34,960 nt of DNA. It comes from Myxococcales bacterium (GTDB lineage Bacteria; Myxococcota_A; UBA9160; UBA4427). The notes beneath the pieces are model-generated. The model worked only from the letters and a program-made list of their open reading frames with translations, was not told the origin of the DNA and searched no databases. Of the stretch, positions 16,935 through 25,413 are shown one piece after another. The position numbers and the translations under genes were made by a program. The first letter of the stretch is position 1. Each line of letters starts with the position of its first letter. Location of the stretch: NCBI GenBank assembly GCA_014240165.1, contig JAAZXM010000016.1, positions 32,860 through 67,819 of the forward strand, written 5' to 3'.

Positions 16935-17399
16935 TCAGGGGTGCGGGGGGAAGATTTCGATCTCGACCCGCTGGCCCGCGCGCCAGCCGTGGGCCTGGGC
17001 GTAGCCGGCGGGGACTTCCAGCACGCGGTTGGTCAGGTTGCGAGGTCCGATCAAGGGGCCGTTCTGGCCCGGCACGTGGGGCACTCGGTGGCTGATTTCA
17101 GTGACCCGGTTGTCCAGGATCCAGACGATGTCGATGTCGAAACGCATGGCCTTCATCCAGAAACGCGGAAAGCCCGGCCGGTCGTAGAGGAAGAGCATCC
17201 CGCGGTTCCATGCCAGGCTGTCGCGTTCGCCCAAGCCCAGGCTCTGCTCTTCCGGGGTGCGCACGATCTCCAAGGCCACTTTCCGGCTCGCGATGGTGAT
17301 CCAGCCCTCGGCTCCCACCGCGTAGGGCTCGGTGCGGGGAGGGCCTTCACAGGCCAGGAGGAGCCCGATGAGTGCGAGTCCCGCGGTTCTCCAGGCCAT
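16935..17399 (-). CDS. DUF192 family lipoprotein
   Basis: A 154-residue DUF192 (ACR) domain protein. The family core is visible: LEIVRTPEEQSLGLGERDS, MLFLYDRPGFPRFWMKAMRF, IDIVWIL and LEVPAGYAQAHGWRAGQRVE. The usual F-W-M-K-N-T is F-W-M-K-A-M here. A short hydrophobic leader with lipobox ending at C17 (GLLLAC-EG) suggests export and lipidation. The biochemical role of the family is unknown. I prefer ATG 17399 because it gives a standard lipoprotein leader; ATG 17453, overlapping the sigma-factor stop as TGATG, would add 18 residues and cannot be excluded. Its stop lies 6 bases from that of moaB/mog. Confidence 0.8.
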   Translation of the reverse strand: MAWRTAGLALIGLLLACEGPPRTEPYAVGAEGWITIASRKVALEIVRTPEEQSLGLGERDSLAWNRGMLFLYDRPGFPRFWMKAMRFDIDIVWILDNRVTEISHRVPHVPGQNGPLIGPRNLTNRVLEVPAGYAQAHGWRAGQRVEIEIFPPHP

Positions 17400-17452
17400 G
17401 GCCCTCGGCGACGGGATTCGGCCGAGCCCGGTCCCTTGGTTTCGCCCTGGCA

Positions 17453-18535
17453 TCAATCGTCCGCCGGGGGCGTGTAGTAGTCGAAGTCGACCATATTCTC
17501 CTGCACGTAGTCCCGGAGGTTGCGGATCATTCGCGCTTCGAGTTGGCGGATGCGCTCCCGGGAGACGCCGAACTCCTCGCCCATCTCGGCCAGGGTGCGC
17601 GGTTCGTCGGCGAGGATGCGTTCGCGCAAGATACGCTGGTCACGCTCGTTCAGGTTGACGGCGAATTCCTCGATCCGCTCCATGAAATGAGATCGCAGTT
17701 CGGCGTCGCCGAGTTGGGCTTCGGCGCTGTCGCCGGGCGTCGCGAAGCCATCCCCGATGGTGGCCCCTTGGCCTTCGTCTCGGCGGGCCGGCGCATCGAG
17801 GTAGGTGTCCGGCCGTGAGAGCCGGTTTTCCATTTCCATGACATCGTCTTCGCTGACGTCGAGTCGGTCGGCGATCAGCTTGGGCTCGACCTCGAAACCC
17901 TCTCGCTCCAGGCGGGCGCGCTCCTTGTTGAGCTGAAAGAAGAGCTTGCGCGAAGCCCGGGTCGTTCCCAGGCGAACGCTGCGCATATTGTCCAGGATGT
18001 ATTTGAGGATATAGGCCCGGATCCAGTAGACCGCGTAGGACGAGAGCTTGACGCCCTGGTAGGGGTCGTAGCGCTGCACGGCTTCCATCAGGCCGACATT
18101 GCCCTCCTGGATCAGGTCGAGGCTATTGGTCCAGGCGCGGCGGTATTCCATGGCGATTTTGACCACCAACCGGAGGTTCGAAACCACGAGCTTTCGGGCC
18201 GCGACAACATCGCCTTCCTCGACCCAGCGCACCGCCAGGTCGTGCTCCTCTTCCCGGCTGATGGGCGCATGGTCCCCGAGTTGGGACATATAATACGAGA
18301 GGCTCGAGACCTGCCCCGGCGCGCTGGGGAGCGAGGCCGAGTCGTCATCCGCGGGGATGTCCAGGGGAACCGGAACCGGCGCCGACTCGGGGTCGAGAAT
18401 CTGGGAACCGTCGGCCAGGAAACCCGGGCCGGCGGTCGTCTCTTCCTGCTCGTCGGGCGTGGAAGCACCGGGCGCCGCATCGCTCGGGGCATCCGCTTCG
18501 AGGGGCGGGAGTACTTCGGGGTCCTTGCCGCTCAC
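17453..18535 (-). CDS. rpoH: RNA polymerase sigma factor, sigma-32 (RpoH)-like
   Basis: A 360-residue group-3-like sigma-70 family factor. Region 1.2/2 starts YYMSQLGDHAPISREEEHDL; region 2.2-2.4 includes LIQEGNVGLMEAVQRYDP and SSYAVYWIRAYILKYILDNM; the segment ASRKLFFQLNKE matches the RpoH box (typically QRKLFFNLR), where anti-sigma and chaperone control acts in Proteobacteria. Region 4 ends ERDQRILRERIL and FGVSRERIRQLEARMIRNL. Roughly 85 acidic, proline-rich residues precede region 1.2, longer than in E. coli RpoH. I chose GTG 18535 because GAGGA lies 7 bases before it; longer starts at 18598 or 18625 lack a good site. It may direct heat-shock or, as with related Myxococcus sigmas, developmental genes. 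Confidence 0.85.
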   Translation of the reverse strand: MSGKDPEVLPPLEADAPSDAAPGASTPDEQEETTAGPGFLADGSQILDPESAPVPVPLDIPADDDSASLPSAPGQVSSLSYYMSQLGDHAPISREEEHDLAVRWVEEGDVVAARKLVVSNLRLVVKIAMEYRRAWTNSLDLIQEGNVGLMEAVQRYDPYQGVKLSSYAVYWIRAYILKYILDNMRSVRLGTTRASRKLFFQLNKERARLEREGFEVEPKLIADRLDVSEDDVMEMENRLSRPDTYLDAPARRDEGQGATIGDGFATPGDSAEAQLGDAELRSHFMERIEEFAVNLNERDQRILRERILADEPRTLAEMGEEFGVSRERIRQLEARMIRNLRDYVQENMVDFDYYTPPADD

Positions 18536-18759
18536 GTTCGATCCTCGGAGCGCGGCAAGGAGCGGGGAGGGTTCGCCTGCGCCGTGCGCGCTCACCATGG
18601 GGCGTCTGCCGGAAAACGCACCCACTCTAGCAAAGTGTCGCCCCCGCCTTGGCCAAACGAGAACCGCTCCCCGGGGCCGGGTGGCCGCGGGGAGCGAGGG
18701 TGCTCTTGGGGCAGGCGGGGCCGGAATTCGCCCGAGGGCGGGGCCGGCGCTTTGCCTGC

Positions 18760-19155
18760 TTATTCGGCGGGCGCTTCTGCGGTCTTCAGCGTGCGGATAT
18801 GCGCGACGATATCCGTCACCTGCGCGTCGCTGAGCGTCGGCCAGGGGGCCATCAGGGGCGAACCGCCGTATTTCATGGCGCCGTTCTTGATCACCAGCGT
18901 GAGATCCTCGTCCGCGCCCTTGGCGCCGTCCTCATTGGGGTCGAAGGCAAAGTCGCCCACGGTGAAGTCTCGGGGCGGAGGCGTCAAAGCGGCACCCACA
19001 GGGCCGTCACCGGCGCCCGAGATGCCATGGCAGGAGGAGCAGTTGGCGTTGAAGATGATCGCGCCTGCTGCGGCATCGGCGGCCCAAGCGCTGCCGGATG
19101 TCGCCATGAAGGCGAAGGAAAGTGAGATGATCAGGGTGGTCATACGGCCATTCAT
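18760..19155 (-). CDS. periplasmic monohaem cytochrome c
   Basis: A 131-residue class I cytochrome c. A Sec signal (hydrophobic residues 5-20, cleavage after SAWA at about residue 25) is followed by the haem-binding C39-S-S-C-H43 motif. The likely axial Met lies in GGSPLMAPWPTLSDAQV, and the helix DIVAHIRTLK ends the fold. It should carry electrons in the periplasm, partner unknown. GGAG lies 8 bases before the ATG at 19155. About 220 bases separate it from the sigma-factor gene on one side and 78 from pepA on the other, all in the same direction. Confidence 0.92.
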   Translation of the reverse strand: MNGRMTTLIISLSFAFMATSGSAWAADAAAGAIIFNANCSSCHGISGAGDGPVGAALTPPPRDFTVGDFAFDPNEDGAKGADEDLTLVIKNGAMKYGGSPLMAPWPTLSDAQVTDIVAHIRTLKTAEAPAE

Positions 19156-19233
19156 GGCGTGGTCTCCTCAAGGGATGGATCTTCGGGTATCGATTGCGGC
19201 GGCGAGATTAGGCCCGGCGGCTGGGGGCGTCAA

Positions 19234-20778
19234 TTATGCGTTTTGTTGCACCCGAGCCTGTATCCAGGCCACCAGCATGCGTACACCCACCCCTGTTGCC
19301 CCCTGGCGGTGGTAGGGGGTTCGGCGGTTCGTCCAGCCTGTGCCCGCGATATCGAGGTGCGCCCACGGGGTATCGCCCACGAACTCCTTGAGAAAGGCCC
19401 CTGCCGTGGAGGCGCCGCCCTCGCGGCCCCCGGAATTCTTCAGGTCGGCCACGGGGCTGCTCATTTCCTTCAGGTGCTCGGGAAGCAGGGGGATGGGGCA
19501 CATGCGCTCGGAGGTCGCTTCCCCGGCCTGGCGGATTTCCTCGATCAGGTCCTCATCGTTCCCCATTGCCCCTGTCGCCCAGGGCCCGAAGGCGATCATG
19601 GCCGCGCCGGTGAGCGTGGCGAGGTCGATCATGGCCTCGGGCTTGAATCGTTTGGTTGCGTAATCCAAGGCATCGGCCAGCACCACCCGGCCCTCGGCAT
19701 CGGTATTGGTGATCTCGATGGATTTTCCCGCGCGGCTCTGGATGATATCGCCGGGTCGATACGCCGTGCCGCTGGGCATGTTTTCCGCAGCGGCGATCAC
19801 GCCCACCACATGGGCGGGCACCCGCAGAAGCGCGGCGGCGCGCAGCGCACCCACCACCGCCGCGGCGCCCGACATGTCGTGCTTCATATCGCCCATGCCC
19901 CCCGACGGTTTGAGCGAGATGCCTCCCGAGTCGAAGGTGATGCCCTTGCCCACGATGCACAGCGGGCCGGTCTTTTTCTTGCCTCGGCCTCCCCGATGCT
20001 CAAGCACGATCAACTGGGGCGGGTTGGCGCTACCGGACCCTACGGCGAGCAGCGCTGAAAAACCGCCGCGTTCGAGTTCGGCACCGCGGATCACGCGGCA
20101 TGAAAGACCGGTTTCACGCGCGACGCGCCGCGCCTCCCGGGCCAGGCCCGCCGGCGGAAGTTCGTTGCCCGGCGCATTGGAGAGGTCGCGTGCCAAGTTC
20201 TGCGACTCGGCGCAGAAGAGGCCTTTCCGGGCCCGGGCCCGCAACTGGGTTACGCCATCCGGGCTGCCGAAAAGCAGGGTCGTGGTGGCGTTCGCAGTCT
20301 TGCGCGCGCCCCCCTTGCCCTGGCTCTTGAAACGGTCGTAGCGGTAGGCACCGAGTACGGCGCCCTCGGCCAGGGCCTGGGCACAATCTTCCGCTCGCAA
20401 TCCCCGGGCGCGGGGCGCCAGAACGACCAGACGACCGAGTTTGCGCTCTCGGGCCTCGGAAGCCGCGCCCCCCGCGAAGCGTCGAATCCGCTCGGCGTCG
20501 ACCCCCTGGGCCGGTCCCATGCCCAGCAGGAGGACACGGCCCACTGAGGTCTTTCCCGCATTGCCCGAGGGATAGAGCAGCATGCGTTGATCGAGACGGC
20601 CCTTGAAGTCGCCCGTGGCCAGGGCGCTCCGGATGACGCCGCCGAGTTCACGGTCCAATCCCCGGACGCCCGCCGGAAGGGCCGGGCCCTTGGCACCCGC
20701 GCCTTCGGCAAAGAGCCCAATGGCCAAAAGGTCGCCCGAGGCGGCCGCGATTCCCCCGGTCTTCACGTTGATCCTCAT
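19234..20778 (-). CDS. pepA: leucyl aminopeptidase (M17)
   Basis: A 514-residue M17 cytosol aminopeptidase, a two-zinc hexamer that removes N-terminal residues from peptides and in some bacteria also binds DNA. The catalytic C-terminal domain is intact: VGKGITFDSGGISLKPSGGM with metal-ligand Lys and Asp, DMSGAAAVVGAL, the signature NTDAEGRVVLADAL, and LATLTGAAMIAFG. The N-terminal macro-like domain is also present. The start codon at 20778 is preceded by an unusual hairpin holding AAGGAG in its loop, listed separately. Confidence 0.96.
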   Translation of the reverse strand: MRINVKTGGIAAASGDLLAIGLFAEGAGAKGPALPAGVRGLDRELGGVIRSALATGDFKGRLDQRMLLYPSGNAGKTSVGRVLLLGMGPAQGVDAERIRRFAGGAASEARERKLGRLVVLAPRARGLRAEDCAQALAEGAVLGAYRYDRFKSQGKGGARKTANATTTLLFGSPDGVTQLRARARKGLFCAESQNLARDLSNAPGNELPPAGLAREARRVARETGLSCRVIRGAELERGGFSALLAVGSGSANPPQLIVLEHRGGRGKKKTGPLCIVGKGITFDSGGISLKPSGGMGDMKHDMSGAAAVVGALRAAALLRVPAHVVGVIAAAENMPSGTAYRPGDIIQSRAGKSIEITNTDAEGRVVLADALDYATKRFKPEAMIDLATLTGAAMIAFGPWATGAMGNDEDLIEEIRQAGEATSERMCPIPLLPEHLKEMSSPVADLKNSGGREGGASTAGAFLKEFVGDTPWAHLDIAGTGWTNRRTPYHRQGATGVGVRMLVAWIQARVQQNA

Positions 20779-21085
20779 ATCGTGCCCCTTTTCTCCTTGG
20801 GGGCACGCGGTTCACCCCCGGGCGGGCGGCTCAGTGCCACCTTCGGTTGATGCCAGTCTGACGCTTCTCTAAACTCCGCGCATCGTCCCCCCGGCGTTGT
20901 TTTTCTGCTGTCGGTGGAACGATTTTTTTTTGGCTGCTGTCTGTCCTCCGTCGCGGGCGGACCGCGATAGTAGGCAGCCTAGGCGATTCGGTCACACGCA
21001 CCGCGCGCGGGGGGCGCGCAGGCGCGGGGACGAGGTCGGCCGCTTCCGATTGAGATCGGGCGAGTCGGCGAGACGGGGGGGAGCG
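20779..21085. other. divergent intergenic region between pepA and tolQ
   Basis: This 307-base spacer serves both pepA (leftward) and the tol operon (rightward). It contains the pepA leader hairpin at 20782-20806, a run of about nine T near 20926-20935 and a GC-rich tract next to the tolQ start. The T-run is not preceded by a hairpin on the plus strand. No small gene is supported. Confidence 0.45.
20782..20806 (-). promoter_or_regulatory. hairpin enclosing the pepA ribosome-binding site
   Basis: On the pepA strand GTGCCCC and GGGGCAC form a 7-bp stem (plus-strand 20782-20788 with 20800-20806). The intervening loop contains AAGGAG (plus 20793-20798), the only good Shine-Dalgarno sequence, 14 bases from the ATG in linear distance. 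Folding would bring the site close to the start or hide it. A regulatory role is inference. Confidence 0.4.
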
Positions 21086-21790
21086 GTGGGTGGTGATTTT
21101 GTAGGTCTGGTCTCCCAGGCCGGAACGGTCGTCCAGTTGGTCCTGGTGGTGCTCGTGGTGGCCTCGGTGGTCTCATGGGCGCTCATCGTCCAGAAATGGC
21201 GCGCGCTTCGGGGGGCCGCTGAGGATAGCGAGGCCTTTCTCGACGCCTATCGGGAACAGCCTTTGGAGGCGGTTTTCGAGGTGGCCCGAGACCTCGATCG
21301 CAGCCCCCTCGCCGTGGTTTTTCTCTCGGGGTGCGAGGCCATGAATCGCATCGCCCGGGGTGAGGGGCAGCAGAGTCCCCAGGAGTTGGGGCCGGCCCAG
21401 CATCGGAGTCTCGCCAAGGCGATTCAGTGGGCGGCCAGTCGGGAGCGGCAACACAACGATCGGGGGCTGACCTTCCTGGCGACCGTCGGGAGTTCGGCGC
21501 CTTTTATCGGGCTCTTTGGAACGGTGGTGGGCATCATCAATACCTTCCAGGGCATCGGCCTGGCGGGCAATGCCAGCCTGGCCGTGGTGGGGCCCGGCAT
21601 GGCCGAGGCCCTGATCGCCACCGCGGTGGGATTGCTTGCCGCCATCCCGGCCAGCGCCGCTTATAACGTTTTCGCGGCCTGGGTCGAGGAGGCCAATGTC
21701 GAAGGAGAAATCTTCGCTGTCGAACTTGCCGAGGACCTCGCTCAGTTGGGCTTGGGCGGAGCCCCGGCCACACCCGGACACAGCGAGTAA
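21086..21790 (+). CDS. tolQ: TolQ/ExbB family proton channel subunit
   Basis: From the GTG at 21086 this is a 234-residue inner-membrane protein with three membrane segments: residues about 12-34, then two near the C-terminal half after a cytoplasmic loop. The family signature VGSSAPFIGLFGTVVGIINTFQGI is followed by GPGMAEALIATAVGLLAAIPASAAY. With TolR it uses the proton gradient to energise TolA during outer-membrane constriction. A longer in-frame reading back to 20897 is basic and not family-like. GGGGAG precedes the GTG closely. The next gene, tolR, starts 5 bases after its stop, and the local tol order argues for TolQ over ExbB. Confidence 0.92.
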   Translation: MGGDFVGLVSQAGTVVQLVLVVLVVASVVSWALIVQKWRALRGAAEDSEAFLDAYREQPLEAVFEVARDLDRSPLAVVFLSGCEAMNRIARGEGQQSPQELGPAQHRSLAKAIQWAASRERQHNDRGLTFLATVGSSAPFIGLFGTVVGIINTFQGIGLAGNASLAVVGPGMAEALIATAVGLLAAIPASAAYNVFAAWVEEANVEGEIFAVELAEDLAQLGLGGAPATPGHSE

Positions 21791-21795
21791 GCCCC

Positions 21796-22203
21796 ATGGC
21801 CCAGAGTCTGACACGCAGGCGCCGACCGTACTCGGAGATCAACGTCACCCCCTTTGTCGACGTGATGTTGGTTCTCCTGGTGATCTTCATCGCGACCGCC
21901 CCGCTGCTGCAGCAGGGGATGAACGTCGACCTGCCCGAGACCAATACCCAGGCACTGCGGGTTCAGGATTCGCCCCTGATCCTGTCGGTGGATGCGGACG
22001 GTCAATATTTCCTCGGTCGCAAAGAGGTGGCCGGCGATGAACTCGAGAAACGGCTCAAGGCGGTCTTTGAAGCCCGGGCTTCGAAAGAGATCTACCTGCG
22101 GGCCGACAAAGGCGCCCCCTATGGAGTGGTGGTGCACGCCATGGCGGCGGCTCGCCGAGCGGGTTCCACCAAGCTCGCGATCGTGACCGAGGCGGAACGC
22201 TGA
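21796..22203 (+). CDS. tolR: TolR/ExbD family protein
   Basis: A 135-residue TolR/ExbD protein with one membrane helix. YSEINVTPFVDVMLVLLVIF carries the conserved membrane aspartate, D22, needed for proton-driven movement. The periplasmic domain ends with IYLRADKGAPYGVVVHAMAAAR and LAIVTEAER, typical of the family. It partners TolQ and transmits force to TolA. Confidence 0.94.
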   Translation: MAQSLTRRRRPYSEINVTPFVDVMLVLLVIFIATAPLLQQGMNVDLPETNTQALRVQDSPLILSVDADGQYFLGRKEVAGDELEKRLKAVFEARASKEIYLRADKGAPYGVVVHAMAAARRAGSTKLAIVTEAER

Positions 22204-22327
22204 GCGCCCATTGGCGCAGCGAGGCGGCGCTCTGGGCCAACCTGGCGAGGGCTTTTGGGGGAGCGGGCCGAGGATGACGACTCTCACGCCGATACGTTCA
22301 TGTCTATATAGAGGAAGGGTCTGAAGG

Positions 22328-23095
22328 GTGTTTGCCCAGGCAGCCGTCCATTCGCTCGGGGCCCGGCGGGCCGAGACCGCGGCGCAGATGCGCTCGCTGC
22401 TGTTGCTGTCGGCAGCGGGGCATATCCTGCTCGTGATTGCGCTGGGGCTGGCCCCGGCGCCGGCTCCGCTTCGAATGCCCCCGGTGCTCACGGTGGACCT
22501 GGTGGCGGCCCTGCCTCCGGCTCCGGCGCCCGAGGCTCCCGCCGCCGTTCCCGCCCCGGCCCCGGCCCCGAAACCCAAGGTCAAGATCCTGCCGAAGAAG
22601 GCGCCTCCCGCCGTCGTCAAGCCGAAGGCCAAGGCGAAACCCAAGCCCAAACCCGAGCCGGTGCTTCGTCGCCGCGAGCGGCCGAAAGAGCTGAAATACG
22701 AAGATGCCCTGGCGAAACTCCGCGGTGAGGTGGACGCGGCCCCGCTACTCGCTGCCCCGGCGCCCGCCGCCGCTGCAGCGCCGGCGGCGTCTTCGGGACG
22801 GCCCACCCAGGGGCTGCGGGTCTCGCCCGAACTGCTGGCCTGGCACCGGGCCGTGAAGCAGCACGTGCGCCGGGCCTGGATCATGCCGCCCGAGTTCAGG
22901 GACAGCGGGCTGGCAGCGGAGTTGGTGATCGATGTCGCGGCGGACGGCACCGTTCTGGGCCAGCCCGAACTGGTGGCGTCTTCCGGTAACCCCTTCTATG
23001 ACGACAACGCGGTTCGCGCGTTGGTCAAAGCCAGCCCCCTGCCGGCCCCCCCGAAGGCGGGCCGGCGGACCATCGTCTTTACACCCGAGGAGTAG
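22328..23095 (+). CDS. tolA: TolA/TonB-like energy-transducing protein
   Basis: A 255-residue bitopic protein. A membrane helix (RSLLLLSAAGHILLVIALGL) is followed by a long Ala/Pro-rich and Lys/Pro-rich linker expected to span the periplasm, then a TonB/TolA C-terminal domain (HVRRAWIMPPEFRDSGLAAE, with VLGQPELVASSGNPFYDDNAVRAL). The linker composition (PKPKPEP) is TonB-like, whereas its place between tolR and tolB says TolA. The GTG start has AGGAAG about 10 bases upstream. A 124-base gap with an AT-rich patch (TCTATATAG, 22309-22317) separates it from tolR, so an internal promoter is possible. Confidence 0.85.
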   Translation: MFAQAAVHSLGARRAETAAQMRSLLLLSAAGHILLVIALGLAPAPAPLRMPPVLTVDLVAALPPAPAPEAPAAVPAPAPAPKPKVKILPKKAPPAVVKPKAKAKPKPKPEPVLRRRERPKELKYEDALAKLRGEVDAAPLLAAPAPAAAAAPAASSGRPTQGLRVSPELLAWHRAVKQHVRRAWIMPPEFRDSGLAAELVIDVAADGTVLGQPELVASSGNPFYDDNAVRALVKASPLPAPPKAGRRTIVFTPEE

Positions 23096-23100
23096 CCTGC

Positions 23101-24435
23101 GTGACCCGGATATTGAGCTTGATTGGGAGCCTTGTGCTCGCCGTTCTTTGTGGTTCCGGCCCGGTGGCGGCCCAATGGCCCGAGCCTGCCATCGTGATCA
23201 CGCCCGGGGAGAGCCGGGCTTTTCACGCCGCGGTGCAGCGTTTCGCCGATGGCGGGTCGCCCGCCGAGCCCGGCCGGGCCGATGCTCTGCGGAGCGAGAT
23301 TCAGGAGGGCATGCGCTTTTCCGACGTTCTTCTTCCCCTGGCCGATGATGCGTTTCTCGGCCCCCTCGAGACCACGGAACTCGCCGACGGCGCCCGGGGT
23401 GATTGTTCGGATTGGACCCAGGGCGGCGCCGACGCGCTGGTGGAGGGGGTGATCGCCACCTCGGGTGAGCAACTCGTGGTGGAGTTCCAGGTTTGGGATA
23501 CGGCCCGTTGTCGTCTGCTCGAAAAAGGTGAGTTGAGACGGCCCCGCGCCGAGCGTCTCCGCCTGGCCAAGCTGCTGGCCGATCGGGTGGTGGCGGCCTT
23601 CACGGGCACGCCCGGCGTGGCGGGAACCGAGATCGCCTTCATTTCGGATCGAAGCGGGGCGCGGGAGGTCTACGTGATGGATGCGGATGGGGGCCGGCCC
23701 CGTCCGGCCACCCGCGGCCGGAGCATCAAGGCCTTTCCGGATTGGACACCCGACGGCGGTGCCGTGCTCTACACCTCCTATACGGACGGGGCCCTTCCCG
23801 CGCTCTTTCTCACCTCGCGCGGCGAGTACCGCCCCGGAGAGATCCTGGGCGGAAGCCTGGGCGGGCGGCCCAAATATCGGGGCTGCTTTGCCCCCGACGG
23901 CCAGTCCCTCGCGGTGGTCGCGAGCCTGGGCGGGGCGACGGCCATCTACCGCGTGGCGCGGGATGGCCGAGACCTGCGCCGGCTGACCCGGGGTGGCGCC
24001 ATCAATATCTCGCCCTCCTGGTCGCCGGATGGCAAGCAGATCGTTTTCGTCTCGGACCGATCGGGATCGCCCCAACTCTATATCATGGGCGCCGATGGCA
24101 AGGGCCTGCGCCGGCTGACCTATAACGGCAGCTACAATACGGGCCCCGCATGGTCGCCCGACGGCCGCTGGATCGTCTACGAGACCCGCATTCGGGGTCA
24201 ATTCGACCTCTGGCTCATCGATCCCAGCGGAGAGATCAATCTCCCCATCGTTTCCCACCCCCGGAGCGACGAAGCGGCGAGCTGGTCCCCGGATAGCCGC
24301 AAAATCGTCTTCAGCTCGGTGCGCCGGGGCCGGGCGGACCTCTATATCGTCGACGCGGATGGCGACAACCTGCGGCGTTTGACGCGCCAACAGGGCGAAA
24401 ATCTACAACCGGCGTGGGGGCCATTCGCTCGCTGA
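23101..24435 (+). CDS. tolB: Tol-Pal system beta-propeller protein TolB
   Basis: A 444-residue periplasmic protein. A signal peptide (hydrophobic residues 4-20, cleavage near VAAQ) is followed by the TolB N-terminal domain and a six-bladed propeller with repeats such as EIAFISDRSGAREVYVMDAD, SPSWSPDGKQIVFVSDRSGS and GPAWSPDGRWIVYETR. TolB normally shuttles between Pal and outer-membrane partners. Translation begins at GTG, 5 bases after the tolA stop. No pal gene follows it, which is unusual. Confidence 0.95.
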   Translation: MTRILSLIGSLVLAVLCGSGPVAAQWPEPAIVITPGESRAFHAAVQRFADGGSPAEPGRADALRSEIQEGMRFSDVLLPLADDAFLGPLETTELADGARGDCSDWTQGGADALVEGVIATSGEQLVVEFQVWDTARCRLLEKGELRRPRAERLRLAKLLADRVVAAFTGTPGVAGTEIAFISDRSGAREVYVMDADGGRPRPATRGRSIKAFPDWTPDGGAVLYTSYTDGALPALFLTSRGEYRPGEILGGSLGGRPKYRGCFAPDGQSLAVVASLGGATAIYRVARDGRDLRRLTRGGAINISPSWSPDGKQIVFVSDRSGSPQLYIMGADGKGLRRLTYNGSYNTGPAWSPDGRWIVYETRIRGQFDLWLIDPSGEINLPIVSHPRSDEAASWSPDSRKIVFSSVRRGRADLYIVDADGDNLRRLTRQQGENLQPAWGPFAR

Positions 24436-24479
24436 ATCCCGCGCTAAACTGCCGAGTCGCTGGAGGGAGATCGAGGGCA

Positions 24480-25304
24480 ATGAAGAGGTTTCTTATAGGC
24501 TCCGAGCCGAGCGGTCGAGCCGCTGATGCAGGGGGTGCCGGGTCGGCGCTCGCGGCATCATGGCATCGGCTGGGCGTTGTGCTGCTCGTGGCCGGATGTT
24601 TTGGATGCGTGACCCAAGGCGATTTTCGCAGGCTCGAAGAACGCGTCCTCGACGAATCCCAGCAAAGCGAAAACCGGCCGAGCCCCTTTACGCAGATCGC
24701 GCAACTGTCCGCCGAGGTCGATGCCCTGCGCGAAGATCAGCGCAAGCTGCAGGGGCAACTCGAAGTGGCGAACAAGAAAGCCGAGCGGGCGCTCGAAGAA
24801 GCGCGCAAGGCGCGCAGCCAGGCGACCGCCCAGCCCGAGGCTTCGCCTGCTTCCGGAAGCGCAGCCAAGGGTTCCAGCGAGAGCGAGGACGTCGCCGAGA
24901 TCGATGCGGAGATCACCTCGGAAGAACTCGTCGCCTACCAGCGGGCCCTGAAAGCCTGGCGAAGTGACGACAGCAAAACCTGCGTGGACCTCTTTCGAAA
25001 ATTCCTCCAGACCTACCCGGCTTCGACCCATGCGGACGATGCGGCGTATTGGATGGCCGATTGTCATTTCAAGCAGGGCGATTACCGGGTGGCGGTGCTG
25101 CGATTCAATGACGTGGTTCGGGTTTACCCCGCCGGCAACAAGGCGGCAGATGCGCTCTACCGTCAGGGCGAATCCCTATTAAAGCTTGGACCCGGTTTTC
25201 ACGATGCAGCCAGGACTGTTTTCGAACAGGTCGTGAAGGATTATCCGAACTCGGATCGAGTCAAAGAAGCGAAAAAACAACTCTCGGTGCTGGGGAAGGG
25301 CTGA
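24480..25304 (+). CDS. cpoB: Tol-Pal system protein CpoB (YbgF), lipoprotein form
   Basis: A 274-residue protein. A long n-region is followed by a hydrophobic segment with a lipobox ending at C40 (LLVAGC), so it is probably lipidated, unlike soluble E. coli CpoB. Residues 50-120 form a coiled coil (QIAQLSAEVDALREDQRKLQ), and residues about 155-270 hold TPR repeats (YWMADCHFKQGDYRVAVLRF, DALYRQGESLLKLG). CpoB coordinates Tol function with PBP1B and septal peptidoglycan synthesis in E. coli. It lies 44 bases after tolB, where pal would be expected. GAGGG is just before the ATG. Confidence 0.9.
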   Translation: MKRFLIGSEPSGRAADAGGAGSALAASWHRLGVVLLVAGCFGCVTQGDFRRLEERVLDESQQSENRPSPFTQIAQLSAEVDALREDQRKLQGQLEVANKKAERALEEARKARSQATAQPEASPASGSAAKGSSESEDVAEIDAEITSEELVAYQRALKAWRSDDSKTCVDLFRKFLQTYPASTHADDAAYWMADCHFKQGDYRVAVLRFNDVVRVYPAGNKAADALYRQGESLLKLGPGFHDAARTVFEQVVKDYPNSDRVKEAKKQLSVLGKG

Positions 25305-25413
25305 ACGCGAAGCCGGCATTGAGAGCCGTATAGGATTGCTGCAGGGTTGAAGGAGCGGGCCCGGCCATTTCGGCGAAGCTGCTCAAGCTCAGAAATTTTG
25401 AGAGGATCAGGCG

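Noticed and set aside
22300..22327. TATA-like patch before tolA as a definite internal promoter
   Set aside because: TCTATATAG resembles a -10 element, but no -35 is visible and the operon is otherwise continuous; noted only as a possibility.
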